Shown here: positions 7,335 through 15,152 of the stretch, piece by piece
Numbering within the stretch: the stretch's first letter is position 1
Layout of the letters: each line of letters begins with the position of its first letter
Assembly (NCBI GenBank): GCA_963796485.1
Contig: CAWCLV010000001.1
Span: 744,001 to 808,000, forward strand
DNA: 64,000 bases
Direction: 5' to 3'
Source: CAWCDJ01 sp963796485
Lineage (GTDB): Bacteria > Acidobacteriota > Terriglobia > Bryobacterales > Bryobacteraceae
The notes under the pieces: generated by a model
Told to the model about the DNA's origin: nothing
Databases searched by the model: none
The model's input: the letters and a program-made list of their open reading frames with translations, nothing else
Made by a program: the position numbers and the translations under genes

Positions 7335-8585
7335 GTGAACATCAGCGCCACCGAGAACATGCACATGGCGGTGCAGGCAGTATGGACCCACCGCTTCCGG
7401 TCGCTGCTCACCATCCTCGGTATTGTCATCGGGATCACGACTGTAGTCACGGTCGCGTCGCTGCTGACTGGCCTGCGGCAGGGCGTGGTGGTCTTCTTCC
7501 AGGAGCTCGGCCCCGACAACGTGTTTCTATACAAGACCTCGGGGGACCCCGGCATGGAGCCGCCAAAAGAGAGAAAGCGGCGGCCGTTAAAGCCGGAGTT
7601 CGCGGCCCTGATCAAGCGCTGGTGCAGCGACTCGGTGCAGGATGTCGGGCTCGAACTCTACATCCCCGCGGTGGTGGACGGCAACCCCATCACAGCGCGC
7701 GTACCTGGCTACGAATCGGAAAGCATCAATCTTTCCGGTTATTCCTCGAACATGGCGGATATTTCCCCGCGCGATTTCGACGCCGGCCGCTACTTCACAC
7801 CGGAGGAGGAGCAGCGGGGCGCGCATGTCGCCATGATCGGCGCCAACCTTGCGGAGTCGCTATACCCTGCGGGTAACGCGCTCGGCAATACGATGGCGGT
7901 CGATGGCGCGGAGTACACAATCATCGGTCTGTATGCCAAGGCCAAGGGCGGCTTTTTCGGAGAGAACGGCATGGACAACGCCGTGGTGATTCCGCTCCGC
8001 ACCGCCGAGGTCCGCTACCCGCAGGTAGATCGCTACATGATCATCGCCAAGGCCCGGCCGGGCAAACGGCAGGATGCCTACGAGGAGATCGAAGGCACGA
8101 TGCGGCGCTTGCGCCGGCTTCCAACCGACGCGCCCGACGATTTCGCCATTTCCACGCCCGACCAGATCATTCAACAGTTCGACCGCATCACGGGACTGAT
8201 CGGACTGGTCGCCATCGCGATCTCCGGACTCGGCCTGCTGGTCGGCGGCATCGGCGTAATGAATATCATGCTCGTGAGCGTGACGGAGCGCACCCGCGAG
8301 ATCGGCGTTCGCAAAGCGCTGGGCGCCCGGCGGCGCGATATTATCGGACAGTTCCTGGTGGAGGCCATGACGCTCACCGGCGCCGGAGGCATCCTGGGTA
8401 TCCTCATCGCCGTCCTGATCACGATGCTGGTCGGCGTGCTGGTTCCCTCGCTGCCCTCGAAAGTGCCGAGTTGGGCGCTGATCACCGGGTTCACTGTCTC
8501 GGTGGGGGTCGGTGTGTTTTTCGGCGTCTGGCCCGCGGTCAAGGCGTCCCGGCTGGATCCCGTCGAGGCTCTCCGCTACGAATAA
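7335..8585 (+). CDS. MacB-type ABC transporter permease (second of pair)
   Basis: A 416-residue paralogue of the preceding permease, with the same layout: a membrane segment around RSLLTILGIVIGITTVV, a periplasmic domain, three C-terminal segments, the SVTERTREIGVRKALGAR motif and the closing ASRLDPVEALRYE. It starts with GTG three bases after the upstream stop, so translation is probably coupled. The two permeases may form a heterodimer. The stop codon overlaps the start of the ABC-F gene as TAATG. The substrate is unknown. Confidence 0.88.
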   Translation: MNISATENMHMAVQAVWTHRFRSLLTILGIVIGITTVVTVASLLTGLRQGVVVFFQELGPDNVFLYKTSGDPGMEPPKERKRRPLKPEFAALIKRWCSDSVQDVGLELYIPAVVDGNPITARVPGYESESINLSGYSSNMADISPRDFDAGRYFTPEEEQRGAHVAMIGANLAESLYPAGNALGNTMAVDGAEYTIIGLYAKAKGGFFGENGMDNAVVIPLRTAEVRYPQVDRYMIIAKARPGKRQDAYEEIEGTMRRLRRLPTDAPDDFAISTPDQIIQQFDRITGLIGLVAIAISGLGLLVGGIGVMNIMLVSVTERTREIGVRKALGARRRDIIGQFLVEAMTLTGAGGILGILIAVLITMLVGVLVPSLPSKVPSWALITGFTVSVGVGVFFGVWPAVKASRLDPVEALRYE

Positions 8586-10375
8586 TGGCCCTTCTCGAAA
8601 GCTGTACTGCGTTATCGAAGAGCTTCGGACCTCGGGTCCTGTTTGAGAACATCTCGCTCGGTGTTTCCGAAGGCGAGCGGTTGGGACTGATCGGCCCGAA
8701 CGGCTCCGGAAAATCCACACTGCTGAACATCCTCGCAGGCAAATTGGAGGCGGATTCGGGCTCGGTCTCGATGCGGCGCAATACGCGCATCGGCTACGTG
8801 CCGCAGCAGGTCAGCTTCACGCCCGGGATGACCGCCGCCGCGGTGATCGCGGAGGCCATCGAGGGCGACCACCTGGATGATTTGGAGCGCGCCGCCCGCA
8901 TCAATCTGACACTCGGGCGGGCCGGCTTCACCGATGGTTCGCTCGCGGTCGAGACGCTTTCCGGCGGTTGGAAGCGGCGGCTCGCGATCGCTCGCGAGCT
9001 GGCCGCCGCCCCCGACCTGCTCTTTCTGGACGAGCCGACCAACCACCTCGACATCGAGGGCATTCTCTGGCTGGAGCGGCTGCTCCAATCCGCGTCGTTC
9101 GCCAGCGTGGTCGTAAGCCATGACCGCTATTTCCTGGATAACGTGGTGAATGACATGGCGGAGATCAACCGGGTCTACCCGGAAGGTCTGTTCCGTGTCG
9201 AAGGCGGTTATAGCCAGTTCCTGGAAAAGAAGGAGGAGTTCCTGATGGCGCAGTCGAACCGTCAGGAATCCCTCGCCAACAAGGTCAGGCGCGAGGTGGA
9301 GTGGCTGCGCCGCGGCGCCAAGGCTCGAACCGGCAAATCGCGGGCTCGTGTCGACGAGGCCGGGCGCCTCATCCGCGAGCTTTCCGACCTGGAATCCCGG
9401 GCTCCCCGCGGCACCGCGCAGATCGACTTCACCGCCACGGAGAGGCGCACCAAACGGCTGGTATCGGTAGAGGCCATCTCGAAAGAACTCGGCGGCCGCA
9501 CGTTGTTCCGCGACCTCAACCTGACGTTGACGCCCGGAACGCGCCTGGGCCTGCTCGGCCTGAACGGCACCGGAAAGACGACGTTGCTGCGCGTGCTCAA
9601 TGGAGAACTCGAGCCCGATTCCGGCAGCGTGGAACGCGCTCCGCTGCTCCGCACGGTTTACTTCGACCAGGCGCGCGAGCGGTTGGACCAGAACGCGACC
9701 CTGCGGGAGGGCCTCGGCGCGCATGGCGATACCGTGATCTTCCGTGACCGCCCCATCCACGTCGCGGGATGGGCCAAACGGTTTCTCTTCGATGCGGGGC
9801 AGCTGGAGCGTCCGATTTCCAGTCTCTCGGGGGGCGAACAGGCCCGCGTGCTCATCGCGCGGCTGATGCTCGAACCCGCCGACCTGCTGCTGATGGACGA
9901 GCCGACCAACGATCTCGATATCCCCACGCTCGAAGTGCTGGAGGACAGTCTCACCGATTTTCCCGGAGCGCTGGTATTGGTGACGCACGACCGTTTTCTG
10001 CTCGACCGCGTTTCGACCGCCGTGCTCGGTCTGGACGGACGCGGCGGCGCCGAATTGTTCGCCGATTACTGGCAATGGGAGCAGGCGCAAGTGGTCGAGA
10101 AGCCGAAAACCGAGAAGCCGAAAGCCGCTCCTCCTCCGCCGTCCACTGCCAGGAAGAGACTCGGCTACCTGGAAGCCCGGGAATGGGAACAGATGGAAGC
10201 CAAGATTCTCGAAGCCGAACAGGAAGCGGAATCGATCCGTGCCGAGATGCAGTCGCCCGATGCGGTATCCGATCCCATTCGCCTGCACGCCTGTTACGAG
10301 AAGCTGAAGACGGCCGAAGCGCTCGTGGAATCGCTCTACAGCCGCTGGGCCGAACTGGAAGCGAAGCAACAGTAG
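8585..10375 (+). CDS. ABC-F ATPase, Uup-like
   Basis: A 596-residue soluble protein with two ABC domains and no membrane segments, the hallmark of ABC-F translation factors. Domain 1 has Walker A GPNGSGKST, signature LSGGWKRR and Walker B LLFLDEPTNHLD. The linker contains the charged segment WLRRGAKARTGKSRAR. Domain 2 has GLNGTGKTT, LSGGEQAR and LMDEPTNDLD. A Pro-Lys hinge near residue 505 leads into a C-terminal coiled coil as in Uup, which is tied to ribosome or branched-DNA binding. The start at 8585 overlaps the permease stop. ABC-F proteins are not known to energise permeases, so the linkage may be only transcriptional. A bipartite hairpin repeat begins right at its stop codon. Confidence 0.9.
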   Translation: MALLESCTALSKSFGPRVLFENISLGVSEGERLGLIGPNGSGKSTLLNILAGKLEADSGSVSMRRNTRIGYVPQQVSFTPGMTAAAVIAEAIEGDHLDDLERAARINLTLGRAGFTDGSLAVETLSGGWKRRLAIARELAAAPDLLFLDEPTNHLDIEGILWLERLLQSASFASVVVSHDRYFLDNVVNDMAEINRVYPEGLFRVEGGYSQFLEKKEEFLMAQSNRQESLANKVRREVEWLRRGAKARTGKSRARVDEAGRLIRELSDLESRAPRGTAQIDFTATERRTKRLVSVEAISKELGGRTLFRDLNLTLTPGTRLGLLGLNGTGKTTLLRVLNGELEPDSGSVERAPLLRTVYFDQARERLDQNATLREGLGAHGDTVIFRDRPIHVAGWAKRFLFDAGQLERPISSLSGGEQARVLIARLMLEPADLLLMDEPTNDLDIPTLEVLEDSLTDFPGALVLVTHDRFLLDRVSTAVLGLDGRGGAELFADYWQWEQAQVVEKPKTEKPKAAPPPPSTARKRLGYLEAREWEQMEAKILEAEQEAESIRAEMQSPDAVSDPIRLHACYEKLKTAEALVESLYSRWAELEAKQQ

Positions 10376-10414
10376 GATAGGCCTCCTGGCCTGTCCAAGC
10401 GAGCGGAAGCTCGC
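10375..10414. repeat. REP-like bipartite hairpin, copy a
   Basis: It begins at the last base of the ABC-F stop codon. The first stem is GGATAGGCC paired with GGCCTGTCC across a TCCT centre (10375-10396). The second stem, GCGAGC and GCTCGC with a GGAA loop, lies at 10399-10414. The same two-stem layout recurs at 33313-33349 and 51947-51985. It may work as a terminator or as a mobile intergenic repeat. Confidence 0.6.
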
Positions 10415-10435
10415 CCGCGCTGGCCCCGCGCACGC

Positions 10436-10855
10436 TCGGCGCAAGCCGCGCGCACGCCCCCGCGCTCGCTTGCGCTCGCTCCGCACACCGCGCACGCTCC
10501 GCACACCGCGCACGCTCGGCGCAAGCCGCGCGCAAGCCCCGCGCACGCCCCGCGCTCGCTCCGCACACCGCGCACGCTCGGCGCACGCTCGGCGCACGCT
10601 CGGCGCAAGCCGTGCGCACGCCCCGCGCTCGCTCCGCACACCGCGCACGCTCGGCGCAAGCTCGGCGCACGCTCGGCGCAAGCCGTGCGCACGCCCCGCG
10701 CTCGCTCCGCACACCGCGCACGCTCGGCGCAAGCCGCACACCGCGCACGCTCGGCGCAAGCCGCACACCGCGCACGCTCGGCGCAAGCCGCACACCGCGC
10801 ACGCTCGGCGCAAGCCGCACACCGCGCACGCGCACGCCCCGCGTTCGCTCGCGTT
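10436..10855. repeat. GC-rich repeat array with four perfect 27-bp tandem units
   Basis: Between the ABC-F gene and the AIM24 gene the sequence is almost wholly built from words such as CGCACGCTCGGCGCAAGC. Four exact tandem copies of a 27-bp unit run from 10708 to 10815, followed by a 15-base partial copy to 10830. Upstream, 10436-10707 holds longer imperfect variants of the same words. Because the unit is nine codons long and lacks stops, all frames stay open on both strands, giving artificial reading frames (repeating RACAVCGLR on the minus strand). I take it as non-coding. It leaves 38 bases before the AIM24 start codon. Confidence 0.85.
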
Positions 10856-10893
10856 CACCATCCCGCTAGCCCGCTACGATATAATCCCCCTCT

Positions 10894-11730
10894 ATGACCG
10901 ACGCCGCTCACAGTCCTGCCGCCGAGGCCTTCGAACGGATCCAGTGCCAGTGGTGCCAGAGCATGAACGAGAAGGCTGCCCTGGCATGCCGCGCCTGCGG
11001 GGCGCCCCTCGATATTCGCAACCTGGTCAGCGAGTCCGGGTGGCGCGAGGCGCCCCGCATCCGCGACATGACCGAGATCCATTTCAACGCCAGCACCTGC
11101 CAGGTGGAAGGCGAGATCGTCCCCACCGCGGAGATCAACCTGGGCCCCAGCGACTCCATCTTCTTCGAGCATCACGTGATGCTGTGGAAGGAGGAGCGGG
11201 TGCCGATGGCGGTGATGCCGCTGCCGGGCGGCATGAAGCGCGCTTTCGCGGGCATGCCTTTCATCATCAGCGTGGCGACGGGCCCCGGGCGCATCGCGTT
11301 TTCGCGGGACGCGACCGGCGAACTGGTCGTGCTGCCGCTGCATCCCGGCATGGAACTGGATGTCCGGGAGCACGCGTTCCTGCTGTCCTCGCACCAGATT
11401 GCGTACTCTTTCATACGCGTGAAGGGACTGTCGAATATCCTGTTCGGCGGCCAGGGCATGTACATGGACCGCTTCGTGACGACCGGCGCCCCCGGTCTCC
11501 TCATCCTGCACGGATATGGCAACGTCTTCGAGCGGAAACTCGGTCCCGGCGAGAGCATCATGCTGGAGCCCGGCGCATTCCTATATAAGGACTCCTCCGT
11601 CACGATGAACGTGGAATTCCAGAAGCTCGGCACCGGATTCTTCGGCGGCACCACTATGAGCCTGGCGCGGATGACCGGGCCCGGCCGGGTCGGCATTCAG
11701 TCGATGTACGTGCACCACCACACGGAGTAA
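10894..11730 (+). CDS. AIM24/TIGR00266-family protein with zinc ribbon
   Basis: A 278-residue cytoplasmic protein. Residues 18-40 carry a zinc ribbon with knuckles CQWC and CRAC. From about residue 60 it is an AIM24-family beta-sandwich, recognisable by the GPGRIAFSRD segment, the VREHAFLLSS segment and GLLILHGYGNVFERKLGPGES. AIM24 proteins are widespread but have no known enzymatic activity; the mitochondrial member helps organise inner-membrane complexes. It starts 38 bases after the GC-rich repeat array and is followed five bases later by a paralogue, so the two are co-transcribed. An SPFH-domain protein with its own zinc ribbon is encoded nearby, suggesting a shared membrane-associated role. 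Confidence 0.85.
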   Translation: MTDAAHSPAAEAFERIQCQWCQSMNEKAALACRACGAPLDIRNLVSESGWREAPRIRDMTEIHFNASTCQVEGEIVPTAEINLGPSDSIFFEHHVMLWKEERVPMAVMPLPGGMKRAFAGMPFIISVATGPGRIAFSRDATGELVVLPLHPGMELDVREHAFLLSSHQIAYSFIRVKGLSNILFGGQGMYMDRFVTTGAPGLLILHGYGNVFERKLGPGESIMLEPGAFLYKDSSVTMNVEFQKLGTGFFGGTTMSLARMTGPGRVGIQSMYVHHHTE

Positions 11731-11735
11731 CCATC

Positions 11736-12812
11736 ATGTTCTGCGTAAGCTGTGGTACCCCGATTCTGGAAGGCCAGAACTTCTGCCGGAACTGCGGCCA
11801 GCCGGTAAAGCACTCGGCGCCGCCGGCTCCCCTCGTGGCGGCCGCCCCCCCGGCGGCGGCGGCTCCACCCGCTCCGCCTCCGCAGGCGCCCGCGCCGCAG
11901 CATCACGCTGTGCCACAGGCCGCGGCGGCGCCGATGGCCGCGGGCCGCTGCGACTGGTGCGGCGCGACGGTCGATTCATCCCAGCCTGCCTGCCCCCGCT
12001 GCGGCGCGACGCTCCGGTTAGCGGCCGGCAGGACGGGCGGCGGCTGGATCGAAATGCCCGCGCGCAAGGACATGGCCAAGCTCCAGATCGGCAATTCGTC
12101 CTGCCAGATCGAGGGGACGTATGTTCCCGTGGCCGACATGAACCTGGCGGCGGCCGATAGCGTTTATTTCACGCACCACGTGCTGCTCTGGAAAGACCCG
12201 CAGGTCAACGTCACGACTATGTCGCTGAGGGGCGGGTGGAAGCGGATGTTTGCCGGCCTGCCGCTGATCATGACCCAAGCCCAGGGTCCCGGGCACATCG
12301 CGTTCTCGAAGGACGACCCCGGCGAACTCATCCCCATCTGCCTGCAAGCCGGTCAATCCGTGGACGTACGGGAGCACATGCTGCTGGCTGCCACATCGAG
12401 CGTCAGCTACGACTGGTTCGACCCCGGGATCTGGTTCGAGACGCAGAACGGCGATGAGACCGAATACCATTACCCCGTCGGCCGGTTCATGGACCGGTTC
12501 TCCGCCCCGCAGAGCCCGGGACTACTGCTGCTGCACGCCGGCGGCAATATTTTCGAGCGGCAACTCGGTTATGGCGAAACCATCCTGGTAAAGCCCACGG
12601 CGCTCGTGTTCAAGGACCCGACCGTGCAGATGCACCTGCATTTCGAAGAGCCCGGCGGGATCTTTTCCATGTGGCGCGCCTGGAGCAACCGTTATATCTG
12701 GGTACGGCTCATCGGCCCGGGGCGCGTAGCCATTCAGTCGGTCTTCTCCCACCTCGAGGGGGAAGCCAGGACAATGAGGCGCTGGTCGAACGCCACCTCG
12801 ACGCGCTGGTAG
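11736..12812 (+). CDS. AIM24-family protein with two zinc ribbons
   Basis: A 358-residue paralogue of the preceding gene. Residues 3-23 form one zinc ribbon (CVSC and CRNC knuckles). A Pro/Ala-rich linker of about 45 residues follows, then a second ribbon near residues 70-90 (CDWC, CPRC), then the AIM24 domain with GPGHIAFSKDDPGE, VREHMLLAATSS and GLLLLHAGGNIFERQLGYGET. It ends in the aromatic tail usual for the family. The Ala/Pro linker resembles the one in the nearby SPFH protein. The function is unknown. The 120 bases after the stop hold no convincing gene before the repeat at 12925. Confidence 0.83.
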   Translation: MFCVSCGTPILEGQNFCRNCGQPVKHSAPPAPLVAAAPPAAAAPPAPPPQAPAPQHHAVPQAAAAPMAAGRCDWCGATVDSSQPACPRCGATLRLAAGRTGGGWIEMPARKDMAKLQIGNSSCQIEGTYVPVADMNLAAADSVYFTHHVLLWKDPQVNVTTMSLRGGWKRMFAGLPLIMTQAQGPGHIAFSKDDPGELIPICLQAGQSVDVREHMLLAATSSVSYDWFDPGIWFETQNGDETEYHYPVGRFMDRFSAPQSPGLLLLHAGGNIFERQLGYGETILVKPTALVFKDPTVQMHLHFEEPGGIFSMWRAWSNRYIWVRLIGPGRVAIQSVFSHLEGEARTMRRWSNATSTRW

Positions 12813-12924
12813 TGAACGCCCTCTCCGAAGGCGTCATGAATTGCTGGTCGCGGCTTAACGGGGCCTCCGGATTCATGCTTCGCGGCGTCCCCGGAATGGC
12901 ATGGTTATTTCGTGATAAGCCATA

Positions 12925-12961
12925 AAGTCAAAACCGGGCAGGCCAGGAGGCCTGCCCCACC
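12925..12961. repeat. REP-like repeat, copy b (37 bp)
   Basis: The palindromic core has arms GGGCAGGCC and GGCCTGCCC (12936-12957). Together with its flanks, the 37 bases match the reverse complement of 29813-29849 with one mismatch, so this is a true dispersed repeat. It sits exactly where the neighbouring sulfatase reading frame stops resembling a sulfatase. Confidence 0.75.
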
Positions 12962-13529
12962 GGGTTTTCCGGTCACGGTCTCAGCGTAGTAAGTGGGGCG
13001 GACCTCTTGGTTGGTCTCGCCGCCCAAAAAGCCGTAATAGCGCTCGAACCCGCGTCCCAGCGGCCAAGTTCGGCGGCTGGCAGCCATATGCTGCTCTGTC
13101 TCGGGCGTCAGATGCCATTTGCCTACGCAGAATGTGCTGTACCCGTTTTCCACCAGCATTTCAGCGAGGGTGCCGTTTGTGGGCGGGATCACCGCGTTCG
13201 CGCCCGGAAATCCGTTGGCTCCCTCCGTAATGCAGGCCATGCCGTTCATATGGGCGTTGCGGCCGGTCATGAAGCAGGAACGCGTGGGAGAGCAAAGTGC
13301 GGTGGTGTGCCAGTTCGTGTATTTCAATCCGCGCCTGGCAATTCGATTGAGATTCGGCATCTCGATCAAGCCTCCGAACGTGTCCCAGGCAGCGATTCCG
13401 GTGTCATCGACGACGACGTTACAGGACATTGGGCGAGCCGGGTGCCGCCGCGGGCGGGAGATATGGCTCCCAATCGGGATTTGAGTCTCGAACGTCCAGA
13501 TTAATGACACCCTTGAATTCCTTCGACAT
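12962..13529 (-). pseudogene. Arylsulfatase, frameshifted and truncated remnant
   Basis: The true start is the ATG at 13529, behind AAGGATC. It opens with MSKEFKGVINLDVRDS and the proline-rich segment typical of large arylsulfatases. Near 13418-13430 the frame breaks: one frame ends at SPNVL followed by a stop, and the next frame resumes with VVVDDTGIAAWDTFGG. The active-site motif CSPTRSCFMTGR, whose cysteine becomes formylglycine, is intact, as is VGKWHLTPE. Homology ends at about 12962, where the frame runs into the repeat at 12925-12961 and stops. About 190 of the several hundred residues expected for this family remain, so the gene is dead. An intact sulfatase of a different subtype lies at 15153-16700. 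Confidence 0.85.
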
Positions 13530-14111
13530 GAATGATCCTTTCAGTAGCGACCAGTGGCCGGATATCCCCACCCCGGGGTCCTGCGCTCCGGCCGTCACTC
13601 TGCCCTTACCTTGCAGATGGTCTCGAAGCGGCCCGGGCTTATTAATTGCCCGGGTGCCGCGGCCGGGCTGCGAGTTGATCGCAGGTTAGGGGAGAGCACG
13701 AAGCGCAGCTTACTGCAGCGCCATGGCGACGTGCAGGCGCTCCTGAGGACTGATCAGGTGTTCGGCGTCTTTGGCGTGATCTCCGACCGGAATCACGGTG
13801 AGTTCCGCTTTATTCAAGGCCAACCGCGGTGAACATAGATCTGGCTGACGCCGCAGCGCTTAGGGGCCGGCTTCCATCCGCGATACCTGCGGGCCGCCGC
13901 AGGGTCCGGCCAGGCCAGTCGCTGCTCCCGTTGATTGAGGGCCGTATCCGCGATTCGGAGCCGCAATAACGTGTACGGAACGCAAGGGTCTCGTACAACG
14001 GCCGAGACTTGTCTGGACCCGTGCTGCCGGAGCACAACACCAGGCGCCCCCATGAGTCGGAGCGCAGCAGGCACGAGTGTCCGCGCCACGACATCCGGCG
14101 ACGGTCTTAGC
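13530..14111. other. Gene-poor gap of 582 bases
   Basis: I find no convincing complete gene here. On the minus strand, two short frames (about 13814-14089 and 13710-13840) read into one another with a frame change and look weakly protein-like (for example VIPVGDHAKDAEHLISPQE). This may be another decayed gene beside the broken sulfatase, but I cannot name a family. Confidence 0.4.
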
Positions 14112-15128
14112 CTACTGTTGCGCGCCGCCGCATTCCGGGCAGAAACGCGCCGGTTTCGGGATCGACTTGCCGCAGCTCATACAGAATTTGGTGGCGCCGC
14201 TTGCGGCGGGCGCGCCGCCGCTTTGCGGTGCGGCCGGCGGCGGTGCTGCTGCTGCGGCCGGCGGCTCGGGAGGCGCGACCGGCTTCATGGCGTTCATCAT
14301 CTGCTGGGCCATCACCATCCCCGCGCCAAGCCCGACTCCCATTCCGGCCGCTCCGCCGCCCTCGTTCGCCGCCGCGATCGGCATCGACTGAGCTACCTGG
14401 AACTGCGTGTAGCGGTTCATGTCGCCGAGCATATTCATCCCAATCCGCTGGTCGAGCATCTTTTGCAGCTCTTCCGGGAGCGAGATATTCTCCACCACGA
14501 AGCTGTCGAGCGACAGCCCCAATCCGCCAAAAACCGGGCGCAGCGCCGCCAGCATGGTCTGCGCGAGGTGCGCCTGGCTGCCGGCCATATCGATGAAGTT
14601 GACGTTCGCGTTGCCGAACGCATCCGTCATGGTCCCGACGATCGTGTTCCGCAACTGCCCTTCGAGTTCGCTCAGAAGGTACGTGCCGCGCGACCCGCTC
14701 ACTTTTTGATAGAAAATTCTCGGATCGGCGATCTGGAAGGCATAGATCCCGTACGCGCGGATTCGCACGGCGCCGAATTCGCGGTCGCGAATCGTGATGG
14801 GTGTCGCCGTGCCCCACTTCTGATCGATCCGCAGCCGCGACGAAAAGAAATACACGTCGGACTTGAACGGGGACTTGAACATCTTGTCCCAATTCAGCAG
14901 GTTCGTCAGCAGCGGCAGGGTGTTAGTGCTCAGCGTGTACAGGCCCGGCCCGAACACGTCGGCGATCTGGCCTTCATTGACGAACAGCGCCAGTTGGGAG
15001 TCGCGGACCGTGAGTTTGGCGCCGGTCTGGATTTCCTGGTCCTCCATCGGGTGGCGCCAGGCCAGCACGGTATCGCCCGTCTCGGTCCATTGAATGACAT
15101 CGATAAACTGCTTGGAGAAGAAGCTCAT
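14112..15128 (-). CDS. SPFH-domain protein with C-terminal zinc ribbon (YdjI-like)
   Basis: A 338-residue protein of the SPFH/virion-core-like group. Residues 1-240 form the SPFH region (DTVLAWRHP, GQIADVFGPGLYTLSTNT, FVVENISLPEEL). A Gly/Met-rich hydrophobic stretch follows (GMGVGLGAGMVMAQQ), then an Ala/Pro linker and a zinc ribbon at the end (CMSC and CPEC knuckles). I chose the ATG at 15128 over a TTG six bases upstream. Bacterial SPFH proteins form membrane-attached oligomers. Members with zinc ribbons often neighbour AIM24 genes, as here, but no molecular function is established. Confidence 0.85.
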   Translation of the reverse strand: MSFFSKQFIDVIQWTETGDTVLAWRHPMEDQEIQTGAKLTVRDSQLALFVNEGQIADVFGPGLYTLSTNTLPLLTNLLNWDKMFKSPFKSDVYFFSSRLRIDQKWGTATPITIRDREFGAVRIRAYGIYAFQIADPRIFYQKVSGSRGTYLLSELEGQLRNTIVGTMTDAFGNANVNFIDMAGSQAHLAQTMLAALRPVFGGLGLSLDSFVVENISLPEELQKMLDQRIGMNMLGDMNRYTQFQVAQSMPIAAANEGGGAAGMGVGLGAGMVMAQQMMNAMKPVAPPEPPAAAAAPPPAAPQSGGAPAASGATKFCMSCGKSIPKPARFCPECGGAQQ

Positions 15129-15152
15129 ATCCAATCCCTAACGTCGTGCAGG

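Noticed and set aside
10436..10855. Possible CRISPR array
   Set aside because: Units are directly tandem without spacers, and no cas genes are nearby apart from a lone Cas2-like protein 5 kb away.
8612..10861. A 749-codon minus-strand open frame across the ABC-F gene and the repeat array
   Set aside because: It is antisense to a clear ABC-F gene, and its first part is only the 27-bp repeat read as RACAVCGLR units.
10470..11588. A 372-codon plus-strand frame starting in the repeat array
   Set aside because: It reads repeats and then runs out of frame through the AIM24 gene; no protein-like composition.
12671..12925. An alternative C-terminus for the second AIM24 protein in another frame
   Set aside because: The existing frame already ends with the usual aromatic tail of the family, so no frameshift is needed.
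13710..14094. Short minus-strand frames that look weakly protein-like
   Set aside because: No start codon with a ribosome binding site and a frame change in the middle; kept only as a possible decayed gene in the gap description.
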